34,104 nt of DNA from Polaromonas sp. YR568 (GCA_945878995.1 CAMCUN010000040.1:1-34104); one strand, 5' to 3'. Shown: positions 1-5,728, numbered from the stretch's first letter. A program made the numbers and translations. Notes: a model not told the origin generated them from the sequence alone.

Positions 1-1
1 C

Positions 2-439
2 ACCGATCACCCTCGCACCTTTTGCGAGCTTGCAGCGGATCTTGGCTATCCGTCCCGTGGATACCAAGACCATACCGGTGTATGCGGAAGCAAAATGACT
101 GACGTGACCCCAACTCCCGGCCGAAACGGGTTGACCAATAACCTAGCCTTCTATTCAATGGCGAAGTTAAGTACTCCTGGCAAGCTGCAAAGGGTATCGC
201 TGATACTCAACGTGAACAACACGCGAGAGAAGACCAGGGCTCAGGAAGAGCTTGCTCGAGTTGCAGACGGCGTAGCTACGAAACTTCTCGGCAAGACGCC
301 TGCAGAACTATCAACTGTCATTAAGCAGGCAGGCTCCAAGGGGTGGACTTTGGGCGTTTGGACAGTTGAAGTCAAGTCTGAAGTCTGGCCTACGGGACTT
401 GGACAAGATACTACGGTTTACTTCCGTCCAAAGTCGTAG
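2..439 (+). CDS. Hypothetical protein, C-terminal part (gene enters from the left edge)
   Basis: The reading frame is open from the window edge to TAG at 437-439, so 145 codons are visible and the true start is probably outside. An internal ATG at 95 would give 114 residues, but in-frame coding continues upstream of it with no ribosome binding site at the ATG. The visible protein has no membrane segment. It contains a hydrophobic beta-like stretch (VSLILNVNN) followed by a helical, charged region (TREKTRAQEELARVADGVATK) and ends in a WPTG turn and a YFRPKS tail. This pattern is like small soluble domains of unknown function. I do not recognise a family with confidence and assign no role. Confidence 0.6.
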   Translation, partial: TDHPRTFCELAADLGYPSRGYQDHTGVCGSKMTDVTPTPGRNGLTNNLAFYSMAKLSTPGKLQRVSLILNVNNTREKTRAQEELARVADGVATKLLGKTPAELSTVIKQAGSKGWTLGVWTVEVKSEVWPTGLGQDTTVYFRPKS

Positions 440-760
440 CTCGCACAGTTGGCCATCAGCCAAGTCTGGAGGTAAGAGGTACAGTTTTATCACCTCGGGC
501 CAAGCCGGGAAATCTAACTTCTGAGCGGTACTGATTCGGGGTTAGGGTCATAGATAAATTAGGGTCAAATAATAATTAATCTTGCGGACATGCTTGCCGC
601 GCCCAGATCTGCCCAAAGAATCCCTTATCCGGACCCGTTTCGGTATGTGACTCAAGGCACAGCATCAAATGGCTGGCCTTTTAGCCCACATACCTTAATG
701 ATCCGGTTTGCTTAAAAATTTTGCCGAACCAGAATAGCTTTCGCCTTATTGGAGAAATCA
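440..760. other. Intergenic region before the tautomerase gene
   Basis: About 320 bases without a convincing gene. The only regularity seen is the nonamer TTAGGGTCA at 542-550 and again at 559-567, inside an A/T-rich stretch (542-580). An ATCTAAC heptamer at about 512-518 fits the left-end consensus of an integron attC site, but no matching right end was found, so no site is called. A GGAG at 751-754 serves as ribosome binding site for the next gene. Confidence 0.4.
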
Positions 761-1156
761 ATGCCAAGTGTCCTGATTGAAGTTCGTCAGAAATACTCTC
801 ATCAGCTGGAAGTTAAGATCATTGATGCCGTTCACGCCGCACTCCAGTCGGCTTTCCTGATTCCTGCCGTAGATAAGAATGTCAGGCTCGTCGTTCACGA
901 GCCGCATCGGTTTGCCTGTCCTCCCGATAGATCACATCCCGAGCTCTATACGCATGTGAGTATCGATGCGTTCGCAGGCCGCTCTCTCAAGGCAAAACGC
1001 ACTCTGTACTCACAGCTTGTGGAGAATCTCGAGGAGCTCGGCATTCCAAGAGATCATGTAAAGATTCTCTTGCGTGAAATTCCATTAGAGAATTGGGGAC
1101 TTGCTGGTGGTAAGTTAGGCTCTGAAATAGATCTTGGCTTTAAGGTCGAGGTGTAG
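761..1156 (+). CDS. Tautomerase-superfamily protein (Tautomerase_2 / MSAD-like)
   Basis: A 131-residue protein of the tautomerase superfamily, whose members use an N-terminal proline as general base or acid in keto-enol tautomerisation and related dehalogenase or decarboxylase reactions. The start is set at ATG 761 because it places Pro directly after Met (MPSVLIEVR) and has a GGAG six bases upstream. An upstream TTG at 749 would bury the proline. The length is about twice that of a 60-residue 4-oxalocrotonate tautomerase and matches the fused-domain malonate semialdehyde decarboxylase group. The C-terminal NWGLAGGK and LGFKVEV segments resemble that group's conserved end. The substrate cannot be told from sequence. 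It is followed by decayed toxin-antitoxin genes, so it may be a cargo gene of the cassette island. Confidence 0.8.
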   Translation: MPSVLIEVRQKYSHQLEVKIIDAVHAALQSAFLIPAVDKNVRLVVHEPHRFACPPDRSHPELYTHVSIDAFAGRSLKAKRTLYSQLVENLEELGIPRDHVKILLREIPLENWGLAGGKLGSEIDLGFKVEV

Positions 1157-1221
1157 TCAATGCGACAGCCGTTCACTCGAGTCCACCTACTGCGGCAGGC
1201 GCTTCTAGCCCGGCATGCGGC

Positions 1222-1419
1222 CCTACCTACCGCAATCACGGGCTTGACTTCGTTGGATGCGGTGCAATCTGGGACCACATCACCGTGACCCGCGAAGACA
1301 AAAGGCAAGACAACGGCGAAGAGCGCTTGGTCTGTTTCGGTCTTCTGTAGTCAGTTGTGGTTGTGATGGTTTACACCTAGCGTTCGCAGGGGCCTCACGT
1401 GATGTCGCTGCGAAAGTCA
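1222..1419 (+). pseudogene. Decayed BrnT-like toxin gene
   Basis: In one frame the DNA reads YRNHGLDFVGCGAIWDHI, then VTREDKRQDNGEERLVCFGLL, then VVVVMVYT, then RSQGPHVMSLRKS. This follows the BrnT toxin fold order: the HG(L/V)xF segment, an acidic turn, two hydrophobic strands, and a C-terminal (I/M)S.RK motif. The frame is interrupted by TAG at 1348-1350 and TAG at 1378-1380, and there is no BrnT-like N-terminus or start codon upstream. It is therefore a 5'-truncated, nonsense-mutated copy of the ribonuclease toxin. It is distinct from the intact BrnT further right and is directly followed by the remnant of its antitoxin. The homology call rests on my recognition of the family pattern. Confidence 0.65.
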
Positions 1420-1666
1420 TTGATGCGGACAATCCAGCATGGTCTGAAGGCATGCTGGCTGCGCCAGTTCTAAAACGGGGCCGCGGGCCGCAAACTACTC
1501 CAAAAAAGTTCTTACCTCTGTCCGTTTGGATGCGGACATTTTGGAGTTGTTCAAGTCGAAAGGGGCTGGTGACCAGTCGCGGATCAATGCAGCGCTTCGC
1601 ATGGAAGTAGAGCGAAATTTAACGGGTCGTCCAAGAACGACGACGCGCAAGCGCGTCGCGGTTTGA
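1416..1666 (+). pseudogene. Frameshifted BrnA-like antitoxin gene
   Basis: Frame 0 gives VIDADNPAWSEGMLAAP and KRGRGPQTTPKK. From 1508 the -1 frame continues VLTSVRLDADILELFKSKG, then DQSRINAALRMEVERN, and stops with TGA at 1664-1666. The joined product matches the BrnA layout: a linker, a beta strand (TSVRLDADIL) and a ribbon-helix-helix ending in RINAALR. The switch occurs at AAAAAAG (1502-1508); one A more would restore a single frame. No in-frame ATG precedes VIDADN. Loss of one A is the simplest explanation because the neighbouring toxin is also broken. The heptamer is however in the exact phase of a -1 slippery site, so recoding cannot be excluded. Confidence 0.6.
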
Positions 1667-1712
1667 CTTTGACCTTAGACCGCACAGACCACAGTCGTGA
1701 CGGCCCAGCGGC

Positions 1713-1741
1713 TTGACGCTATGCACGCAGCGCGTTAATAT
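1713..1741 (+). promoter_or_regulatory. Sigma-70-type promoter of the higBA pair
   Basis: TTGACG at 1713-1718 and TAATAT at 1736-1741 are separated by 17 bp, close to consensus. Transcription would start near 1748, only one or two bases before the GTG of the toxin gene at 1750, which suggests a nearly leaderless mRNA. Confidence 0.6.
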
Positions 1742-1749
1742 CGCCGCCC

Positions 1750-2031
1750 GTGCCTATCAAGAACTTCAAGTGCAAAGACACTCAAGCTCTCTTTGAGGGC
1801 AAGCGCGTGAAGCGCTGGGTGAACATTGAACGACCTGCGCTCCGCAAGCTTGCACAGTTGGACTGGTCGGCAGTTCTTGACGATCTGAAGGTGCCGCCGG
1901 GCAATGGACTCGAAGCGCTGAAAGATGATCGGAAGGGGCAGCACAGCATCCGCATCAACCAGCAGTGGCGCGTCTGTTTCATCTGGACACCACGAGGTGC
2001 TGAGAACGTAGAGATCGTCGACTATCACTGA
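1750..2031 (+). CDS. higB: HigB/RelE-family mRNA interferase toxin
   Basis: A 93-residue toxin of the RelE/ParE superfamily, HigB type, which cleaves mRNA on the ribosome when its antitoxin is lost. Recognisable parts are IKNFKCKDTQALFEG at the N-terminus, the basic helix around ALRKLAQLD, PPGNGLEALKDDRKGQHSIR in the middle, and the C-terminal strand pair QQWRVCFIW plus VEIVDYH. These correspond to the family's GxWSIRVNxxWRxxF and (D)VDYH motifs. The GTG start is used because it gives the usual N-terminus, and no ATG or Shine-Dalgarno lies upstream. The toxin-first order, with the antitoxin 11 bp downstream, is typical of HigBA and unlike RelBE. Confidence 0.88.
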   Translation: MPIKNFKCKDTQALFEGKRVKRWVNIERPALRKLAQLDWSAVLDDLKVPPGNGLEALKDDRKGQHSIRINQQWRVCFIWTPRGAENVEIVDYH

Positions 2032-2042
2032 AGGAAGAAGCT

Positions 2043-2342
2043 ATGCGCACCGTTCTACCTGTCTCTCCCGGCGAGATGCTTGAAGAAGAGTTTCTCAAGC
2101 CACTTGGCCTGACGAAGTACCGCCTAGCAAAAGACATCGGCGTACCACCACAGCGAATCGGCGAGATCGTTTCTGGCAAGAGAGCAGTCACCGCCGACAC
2201 GGACCTTCGGCTTTGCCGTTACTTCGGTCTGAGCGACGGTTGGTGGTTGCGCGGACAGGCCGCCTATGACACGGCCATTGCCAAGGATGCACTCCACAAG
2301 GAACTGGCCACCATCCAAAGGTGTTCACTCTTGGCTGCGTAG
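2043..2342 (+). CDS. higA: HigA-family antitoxin, XRE-type helix-turn-helix
   Basis: A 99-residue antitoxin that neutralises HigB and represses its own promoter. The N-terminal PGEMLEEEFLKPLGLTKY is characteristic of HigA. The helix-turn-helix spans about residues 22-60 (YRLAKDIGVPPQRIGEIVSG), followed by the conserved RLCRYFGLSDGWWLRGQAAYD. The ATG at 2043 is preceded by a good AAGGAAG ribosome binding site. The C-terminus after residue 88 (LATIQRCSLLAA) is slightly unlike the usual family ending. The gene ends about 60 bp before a group II intron remnant, so the tail may have been altered at an insertion scar. Key DNA-binding and toxin-binding regions look complete. Confidence 0.9.
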   Translation: MRTVLPVSPGEMLEEEFLKPLGLTKYRLAKDIGVPPQRIGEIVSGKRAVTADTDLRLCRYFGLSDGWWLRGQAAYDTAIAKDALHKELATIQRCSLLAA

Positions 2343-2404
2343 CGAGTGCGGTCTAAAGAGTAAGGATAGGTCGCGCGAAGCCGCTTTTCTGTTCGTTTGT
2401 TGGC

Positions 2405-2530
2405 GTGCTCCCGGCATGGGCGCACGCCTGTGGGTGCAAGTCTCGCCGCGAGCTGTTCACAGCGAGCGAAGTGAAGCGCAACTGCATTAGGCCGACCCAG
2501 TGTGGGAAGCAAGTGTGAAGCGTTTTGAAA
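2405..2530 (+). mobile_element. 5' fragment of a group IIC intron
   Basis: The stretch begins GTGCTCCCGGCATGGGCGCA and continues with GTGGGTGCAAGTC. This closely follows the 5' end of bacterial class C group II introns as I remember it for the Oceanobacillus iheyensis intron (GTGTGCCCGGCATGGG, then AGGGTGAGAGTCCC). Bases 2405-2412 pair with 2418-2425 at seven of eight positions, around a GGCAT loop. Further domain I-like text follows (GAAGTGAAGCGCAACTGC; GTGGGAAGC). No reverse transcriptase gene and no domain V or VI are present, so only the first 130 bases or so survive. The 3' limit is approximate. It abuts the attC-like site at 2547, the kind of target used by the IIC-attC intron subgroup. 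Confidence 0.55.
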
Positions 2531-2546
2531 CTCCGCGTTGGGTTTC

Positions 2547-2656
2547 GTCCAACCCGCGCTCAACCGGACCCGCAACGGCATGCCGCCTTAGGACCTAATT
2601 TCATTCTGGCCCTGCGGCGTCCTGCCTTAACGGCCAGCTCAGCTCAACCCTTAGAT
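2547..2656 (+). repeat. attC-like site A, 110 bp
   Basis: The left end GTCCAAC (2547-2553) fits the RYYYAAC box and is followed by CGCTCAACCGGAC, the usual left-arm pattern of proteobacterial attC sites. The right end GCTCAGCTCAACCCTTAGAT fits the right arm except that the expected GTT of the crossover box is CTT (CTTAGAT, 2650-2656). The inner part contains the complementary pentamers AGGAC and GTCCT. The ends are shared with the site at 3237-3368 while the middles differ, as in cassette-associated sites. It lies between higA and the intact brnT. The CTT may mean that it is inactive. Confidence 0.5.
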
Positions 2657-2683
2657 CGAATAAACACCCTTACGCGCAAGTAT

Positions 2684-2711
2684 TGCAGTGTATGTACAGA
2701 GTGCGTACACT
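2684..2711 (+). promoter_or_regulatory. Promoter and operator dyad of the intact brnTA operon
   Basis: An interrupted dyad has arms GTGTATGTAC (2688-2697) and GTGCGTACAC (2701-2710). Eight Watson-Crick and two G-T pairs flank a 3-base centre. It overlaps a possible promoter, TTGCAG (2684-2689) and TACACT (2706-2711), with a 16-bp spacer. BrnT-BrnA complexes are known to repress their own promoter, so this is the likely operator. Transcription would start at about the ATG at 2718. Confidence 0.5.
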
Positions 2712-2717
2712 CACCAA

Positions 2718-2993
2718 ATGCTCAAATTCGAGTGGGATCCCAAGAAGGCAGCAGCCAACTTGCGCAGGCACGGTGTGAGCTTTGAGGATGCGCAGACGGT
2801 CTTCGCCGATGAGAACGCCAAGCTCATCGACGACCCGGACCACACCGAAGAAGAGGACCGATTTGTCCTGCTTGGCTTGAGCAGCAGCCTGAGACTGCTG
2901 GTCGTTTGCCACTGCTACCGATCGCAAGGCAATGTCATCCGCATCATCTCAGCCCGCAAAGCGCAAGGCCACGAGCGCAACTCTTACCCATGA
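2718..2993 (+). CDS. brnT: BrnT-family ribonuclease toxin
   Basis: A 91-residue toxin of the BrnT family, a RelE-like ribonuclease that inhibits translation. The start is ATG 2718 (MLKFEWDPKKAAANLRRHG), the canonical N-terminus. An upstream in-frame ATG would add ten residues encoded by the operator DNA. Visible family features are FEWDPKKAAANLRRHGVSFE (residues 4-23), an acidic stretch (DDPDHTEEEDRF), two hydrophobic strands around FVLLGLSSS and LLVVCHCYR, and the C-terminal IRIISARKAQGHER. The antitoxin gene starts 9 bp downstream. No Shine-Dalgarno precedes the start, consistent with the near-leaderless promoter. This copy appears fully intact, unlike the relic at 1222-1666. Confidence 0.92.
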   Translation: MLKFEWDPKKAAANLRRHGVSFEDAQTVFADENAKLIDDPDHTEEEDRFVLLGLSSSLRLLVVCHCYRSQGNVIRIISARKAQGHERNSYP

Positions 2994-3002
2994 AGGCGAT
3001 CT

Positions 3003-3212
3003 ATGCGCAAGGAATATGACTTCACCGCAGCACGTAAGAATCCATATGCCGCGCAGCTGAAGAAGCCCGTGACCATCCGCCTGGATCAAGACGCGGTGAC
3101 TTACTTCAAGTCGCTTGCAGATGAGACGGGCATTCCCTACCAAAGCCTGATCAACCTCTACCTTCGCGATTGCGCAGCCTCAAAGAAGAAGATCAATCTC
3201 GCCTGGGCATAG
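3003..3212 (+). CDS. brnA: BrnA-family antitoxin, ribbon-helix-helix
   Basis: A 69-residue antitoxin that binds and neutralises BrnT and, with it, represses the operon. The sequence MRKEYDFTAARKNPYAAQLK is the typical BrnA opening. It is followed by the DNA-contacting beta strand VTIRLDQDAVTYF and the two helices of the ribbon-helix-helix, ending IPYQSLINLYLRDCA. A GAAGG ribosome binding site overlaps the brnT stop. The C-terminal KKKINLAWA tail is basic. The gene is directly followed by the second attC-like site, so brnT, brnA and that site form one cassette-like unit. Confidence 0.92.
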   Translation: MRKEYDFTAARKNPYAAQLKKPVTIRLDQDAVTYFKSLADETGIPYQSLINLYLRDCAASKKKINLAWA

Positions 3213-3236
3213 GGAGTCGGGCAATCTCCCAGTGCG

Positions 3237-3368
3237 GTCCAACCCCTCGCTCAAGCTGAGCTTCGACGGCATATCACGCTGGCCATCAAGCTCTGGGTCT
3301 GTGGTCCATTCTGCGCATGTTGTCTAGCAAGCCATGCCGCCGTCGCCCGCACAGCTCGAACCTTAGGC
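3237..3368 (+). repeat. attC-like site B, 132 bp
   Basis: The left arm GTCCAACCCCTCGCTCAAGC (from 3237) matches site A in the box and in the CGCTCAA segment. The right arm GCACAGCTCGAACCTTAGGC (ending 3368) matches site A at 15 of 20 positions. The crossover box is again CTT (CTTAGGC) instead of GTT. Inside, GACGGCAT on the left is complementary to ATGCCG and CCGTC on the right, giving an imperfect long hairpin. Conserved ends around an unconserved but self-complementary middle are the hallmark of attC sites. Confidence 0.5.
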
Positions 3369-3431
3369 CGCAGAGGCAAAGTATGGGGTGCGCGCAGCCC
3401 TAGAATCCTTCATCACACCCAGGAGCGCAGC

Positions 3432-3650
3432 ATGAAGTCAACGCGCGTCATCTCCGACCCCGAGATCCTCGGCGGCACACCCGTCTTTGCTGGAACCCGG
3501 GTTCCGGTACGCATTCTGTTCGAGCACCTGGAGGCGGGAGACCCGCTTGAAGTCTTCCTTGTTGACTTTCCCTCCGTGAGCCGCGAACTGGCGGTTCAAG
3601 TCCTTGAAGACGCAAAGTCCCACTTGGAAGACGATGCGCATACTGCTTGA
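3432..3650 (+). CDS. DUF433-family antitoxin
   Basis: A 72-residue DUF433 protein, the small winged-helix antitoxin usually found with DUF5615/PIN-like toxins. The family signature is obvious: RVISDPEILGGTPVFAGTRV near the N-terminus, then ILFEHLEAGDPLEVFLVDFP and an acidic C-terminal helix. AGGAG lies 8 bases before the ATG. The toxin gene starts inside its 3' end (ATG 3634), the usual overlapping arrangement. The toxin is interrupted by a duplication, so this antitoxin may now have no partner. A TAGAAT at 3401-3406 could be its -10 element, but no convincing -35 is visible. Confidence 0.88.
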   Translation: MKSTRVISDPEILGGTPVFAGTRVPVRILFEHLEAGDPLEVFLVDFPSVSRELAVQVLEDAKSHLEDDAHTA

Positions 3651-3964
3651 TGAGTCGGTCCCATGGCGCCTGGGTCTTCACTTGACGGGACACAGCTTCA
3701 CCTCGGTACACCTCGGTACAAAAGCATTGCTGGGCGAGCATCAAGAACGGAAAGTTGCTGGCACTGGCAGCTGGTGAATTTGACGTTCTGCTCATCGCCG
3801 ACAAAGGGATGAAATTCCAGCAGAACCCAGAAACCCTCCCAGTTGCTATTTTGGTTGTACGCGCAAAGACCAATCGAATGGATGATCTGCTGCTTGCCGT
3901 TCCGGCCATCCTGAAGGCGCTGGAGGTTTTGGAGCCACGCACGCTCACCCGCGTCGCGGCCTAA
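3634..3964 (+). pseudogene. DUF5615 (PIN-like) toxin gene, frameshifted by a 10-bp duplication
   Basis: Translation from ATG 3634 gives MRILLDESVPWRLGLHLTGH and then SFTSV, the normal DUF5615 opening with its acidic DES motif. The frame is then lost and terminates at a TGA near 3772. The rest of the family sequence lies in another frame: KLLALAAGEFDVLLIADKG, then KFQQNPETLPVAILVVRAKT, ending RTLTRVAA at 3964. Removing one copy of the tandem CCTCGGTACA (3701-3720) fuses both halves without a stop: FTSVQKHCWASIKNGKLLAL. The toxin is therefore inactive in this sequence but otherwise undamaged, which points to a recent event. These proteins are PIN-related nucleases by family. Confidence 0.85.
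3701..3720 (+). repeat. 10-bp tandem duplication inside the DUF5615 gene
   Basis: CCTCGGTACA occurs twice with no spacer (3701-3710 and 3711-3720). One copy is the ancestral coding sequence, the other the inserted duplicate that shifts the frame. Such direct repeats can be lost again by replication slippage. Confidence 0.95.
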
Positions 3965-4018
3965 CCCGCACGGAACGTCCGCTGAATTTTTGCCTTAGTG
4001 AGTCCCTCACACCGCCCC

Positions 4019-4507
4019 ATGCACATCGTAGTCGACGACCTGTCCCGCCCCCAGGTTCATGCCCTGCTTGAAGAGCACCTGGCGAACATGTACGAGCTCT
4101 CGCCCCCTGAGCAGGTGTTCGCACTGGATTTGAACAAGCTCAGAGCGGATGACATCACCTTTTGGACTGTTTGGGAGCAAGGGCTGCTTCTTGGCTGTGG
4201 CGCGCTAAAGGAGCTCACGCCCAACCATGGCGAGATCAAGTCCATGCGCACACCTGCGGCTGCCCGCGGTCGGGGTGCCGGTCTGGCCGTGCTCGCGCAC
4301 ATCATCTCGGTGGCGCAGCAGCGTGGTTACACCAAACTCAGCCTTGAGACCGGGACTCACCCTGCCTTTAAGCCGGCTCACAAGCTCTACCTCAGTCAAG
4401 GTTTCGTCATGTCGGGCCCGTTCGGCGGCTACCTGGCCAACGAGCACAGCGTCTTCATGGAACTGGGTCTCAGCGGCATCGTGGCCAAAGCCCCTGCTCA
4501 GGCGTAG
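4019..4507 (+). CDS. GNAT-family N-acetyltransferase
   Basis: A 162-residue GNAT acetyltransferase, transferring acetyl from acetyl-CoA to an unidentified amine. The acetyl-CoA loop is RGRGAG (residues 83-88) after the strand GEIKSMRT. SLETG and FKPAHKLYLSQGF form the C-terminal part of the fold, including the (A/Y)xxLYxxxGF motif. The start MHIVVDDLSRPQVHALLEEH at ATG 4019 is preferred. An upstream GTG (3998) would add seven residues with no better ribosome binding site. No toxin-like GNAT partner such as a DUF1778 antitoxin lies beside it, so it is more likely a stand-alone acetyltransferase than a TacT-type toxin. It is the last gene of the accessory island. Confidence 0.85.
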   Translation: MHIVVDDLSRPQVHALLEEHLANMYELSPPEQVFALDLNKLRADDITFWTVWEQGLLLGCGALKELTPNHGEIKSMRTPAAARGRGAGLAVLAHIISVAQQRGYTKLSLETGTHPAFKPAHKLYLSQGFVMSGPFGGYLANEHSVFMELGLSGIVAKAPAQA

Positions 4508-4800
4508 CGCCAAGGCCAGGCCCCCAGGCCCAGTCTGGCGGCACCAAAAATATGAGCCATATGCAAACCCAATCAGTCCCTAAAGACGGCATGCATCTGC
4601 CGCACTCAGGCCGCAGGCGTTGGACTGCACGCCCCGGGCCTACCGCCCGTTTCCGTTGGCTTTTTCATTAACACTGGTTTTCAGCGCTCAAACCCGATCT
4701 CTTTTTCAAAAAAGGGAAAACTGATTTCCGCTGGCTTTCTTGTCGGGCCACAGGTGCTGCGACACACTAGCATTCGTCAAAAATTCCAAGGGAGTCAGGC
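4508..4800. promoter_or_regulatory. Boundary region upstream of the catabolic cluster
   Basis: No gene is seen. A 16-base imperfect direct repeat, TTTCCGTTGGCTTTTT (4650-4665) and TTTCCGCTGGCTTTCT (4725-4740), differs at two positions and could be a pair of regulator sites. A GCGTTGGAC at 4617-4625 matches the canonical right box of an attC site, but no left arm was found. AAGGGAG (4788-4794) is the ribosome binding site for the gene at 4801. Base composition changes here from the accessory island to high-GC sequence. Confidence 0.35.
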
Positions 4801-5724
4801 ATGGGCAAGCGCATTGGGTGGATAGGTTTGGGTCGCATGGGTGAGGCCATGGCCAAGCGTTTGGTCAAGGCTGGGCACGACGTGAGCGTGTGGAACCGCA
4901 CCGCTTCCAAGGCTGCGCCCCTGGCCGAGGCTGGCGCCACCATCGTGGCGTCCAAGCAAGACCTGGCCAGCTGCGACGCGGTGTTCACCATGGTCTCCAC
5001 CACAGACGACTTGAAGGAAGTGCTGTTTGCCGAAGGCGGCTTGCTCGCGGGCAGCGTCAAGCCGCGCATCGTGGTCGATTCTTCGTCCATCTCCCAAGAA
5101 GGTTCGGCAGAAATCCGCGAGCGCCTGGAAGCCATGGGCGTGGGTTACCTGTGCAGCCCCGTGTCGGGCAATGCCAAGGTGGCCAAGGCCGGCAAGCTGC
5201 TGCAGGTGGCTTCTGGCCCCAAAGCGCTGTATGAAGAGGTCGAGCCCTTTTTGCAGGCCATGGCCCGCCGCGTCATGTGGGTGGGCGAGGGCGAGTTGGC
5301 CCGCGTGTGGAAGATTGCGCACAACACCATGTTTGGCGTGATCATTCAAAACCTGTGCGAGATCACGGTGATGGCTGAAAAAGCCGGCATTCCGCGCCAC
5401 ATTTTCTTGGAAAGCATCAACGACTCGGTGCTGGGCTCCATGTACACCAAGTACAAAACGCCCACGCTGACCAACCTCACTTTTGACCAAGTCACCTTCA
5501 CGCCCAAGCTGCTGCTCAAGGACATGGACCTGGGCCTGAACGCGGCCAAAACCTACGGCGTGCCCATGCCAGCGGCAGCCGCCACGCGCGAATCGATTGC
5601 GCGCATGGTGGGCCGGGGTTATGACGACATTGACTTTGCGGTGCTGCTGCAAGAGGTGGCCGCCGACTCTGGCCTCACCCTCAAGTCAGAGAACATGAAG
5701 ATGAGCGACGGCCTGGAGACCTGA
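4801..5724 (+). CDS. NAD(P)-dependent beta-hydroxyacid dehydrogenase (3-hydroxyisobutyrate dehydrogenase family)
   Basis: A 307-residue cytoplasmic oxidoreductase of the 3-hydroxyisobutyrate / 6-phosphogluconate dehydrogenase-like family. The Rossmann fingerprint is GLGRMG (residues 9-14) in IGWIGLGRMGEAMAKRL. The substrate-binding region is SPVSGN (119-124), and the catalytic lysine is most likely K171 in VWKIAHN. The C-terminal helical domain is complete. Members oxidise short beta-hydroxy acids or reduce the corresponding semialdehydes. The first gene of the cluster, it ends 4 bp before the amidohydrolase, which implies cotranscription. A paralogue lies at 9804-10679 with a variant active site, so the two probably act on different intermediates. 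The exact substrate is not determinable. Confidence 0.88.
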   Translation: MGKRIGWIGLGRMGEAMAKRLVKAGHDVSVWNRTASKAAPLAEAGATIVASKQDLASCDAVFTMVSTTDDLKEVLFAEGGLLAGSVKPRIVVDSSSISQEGSAEIRERLEAMGVGYLCSPVSGNAKVAKAGKLLQVASGPKALYEEVEPFLQAMARRVMWVGEGELARVWKIAHNTMFGVIIQNLCEITVMAEKAGIPRHIFLESINDSVLGSMYTKYKTPTLTNLTFDQVTFTPKLLLKDMDLGLNAAKTYGVPMPAAAATRESIARMVGRGYDDIDFAVLLQEVAADSGLTLKSENMKMSDGLET

Positions 5725-5728
5725 AACC

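Noticed and set aside
542..567. TTAGGGTCA direct repeat as an operator or transposon end
   Set aside because: It consists of only two short copies in an A/T-rich stretch with no linked gene or mirrored copy, so I cannot support a function.
2351..2404. Third attC-like site between higA and the intron fragment (GTCTAAA ... GTTGGC)
   Set aside because: The left box lacks the required AAC, the arms do not pair convincingly, and the length is below the known range.
3959..3997. attC-like ends GCCTAAC and CCTTAG around the end of the DUF5615 gene
   Set aside because: They are only about 40 bases apart and lack the inner left-arm motif, so they are probably chance.
4795..5652. Long open frame of 285 codons on the minus strand opposite the first dehydrogenase
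   Set aside because: It is antisense to a gene with full catalytic motifs, is rich in His, Gly and Arg as high-GC shadow frames are, and shows no recognisable domain.
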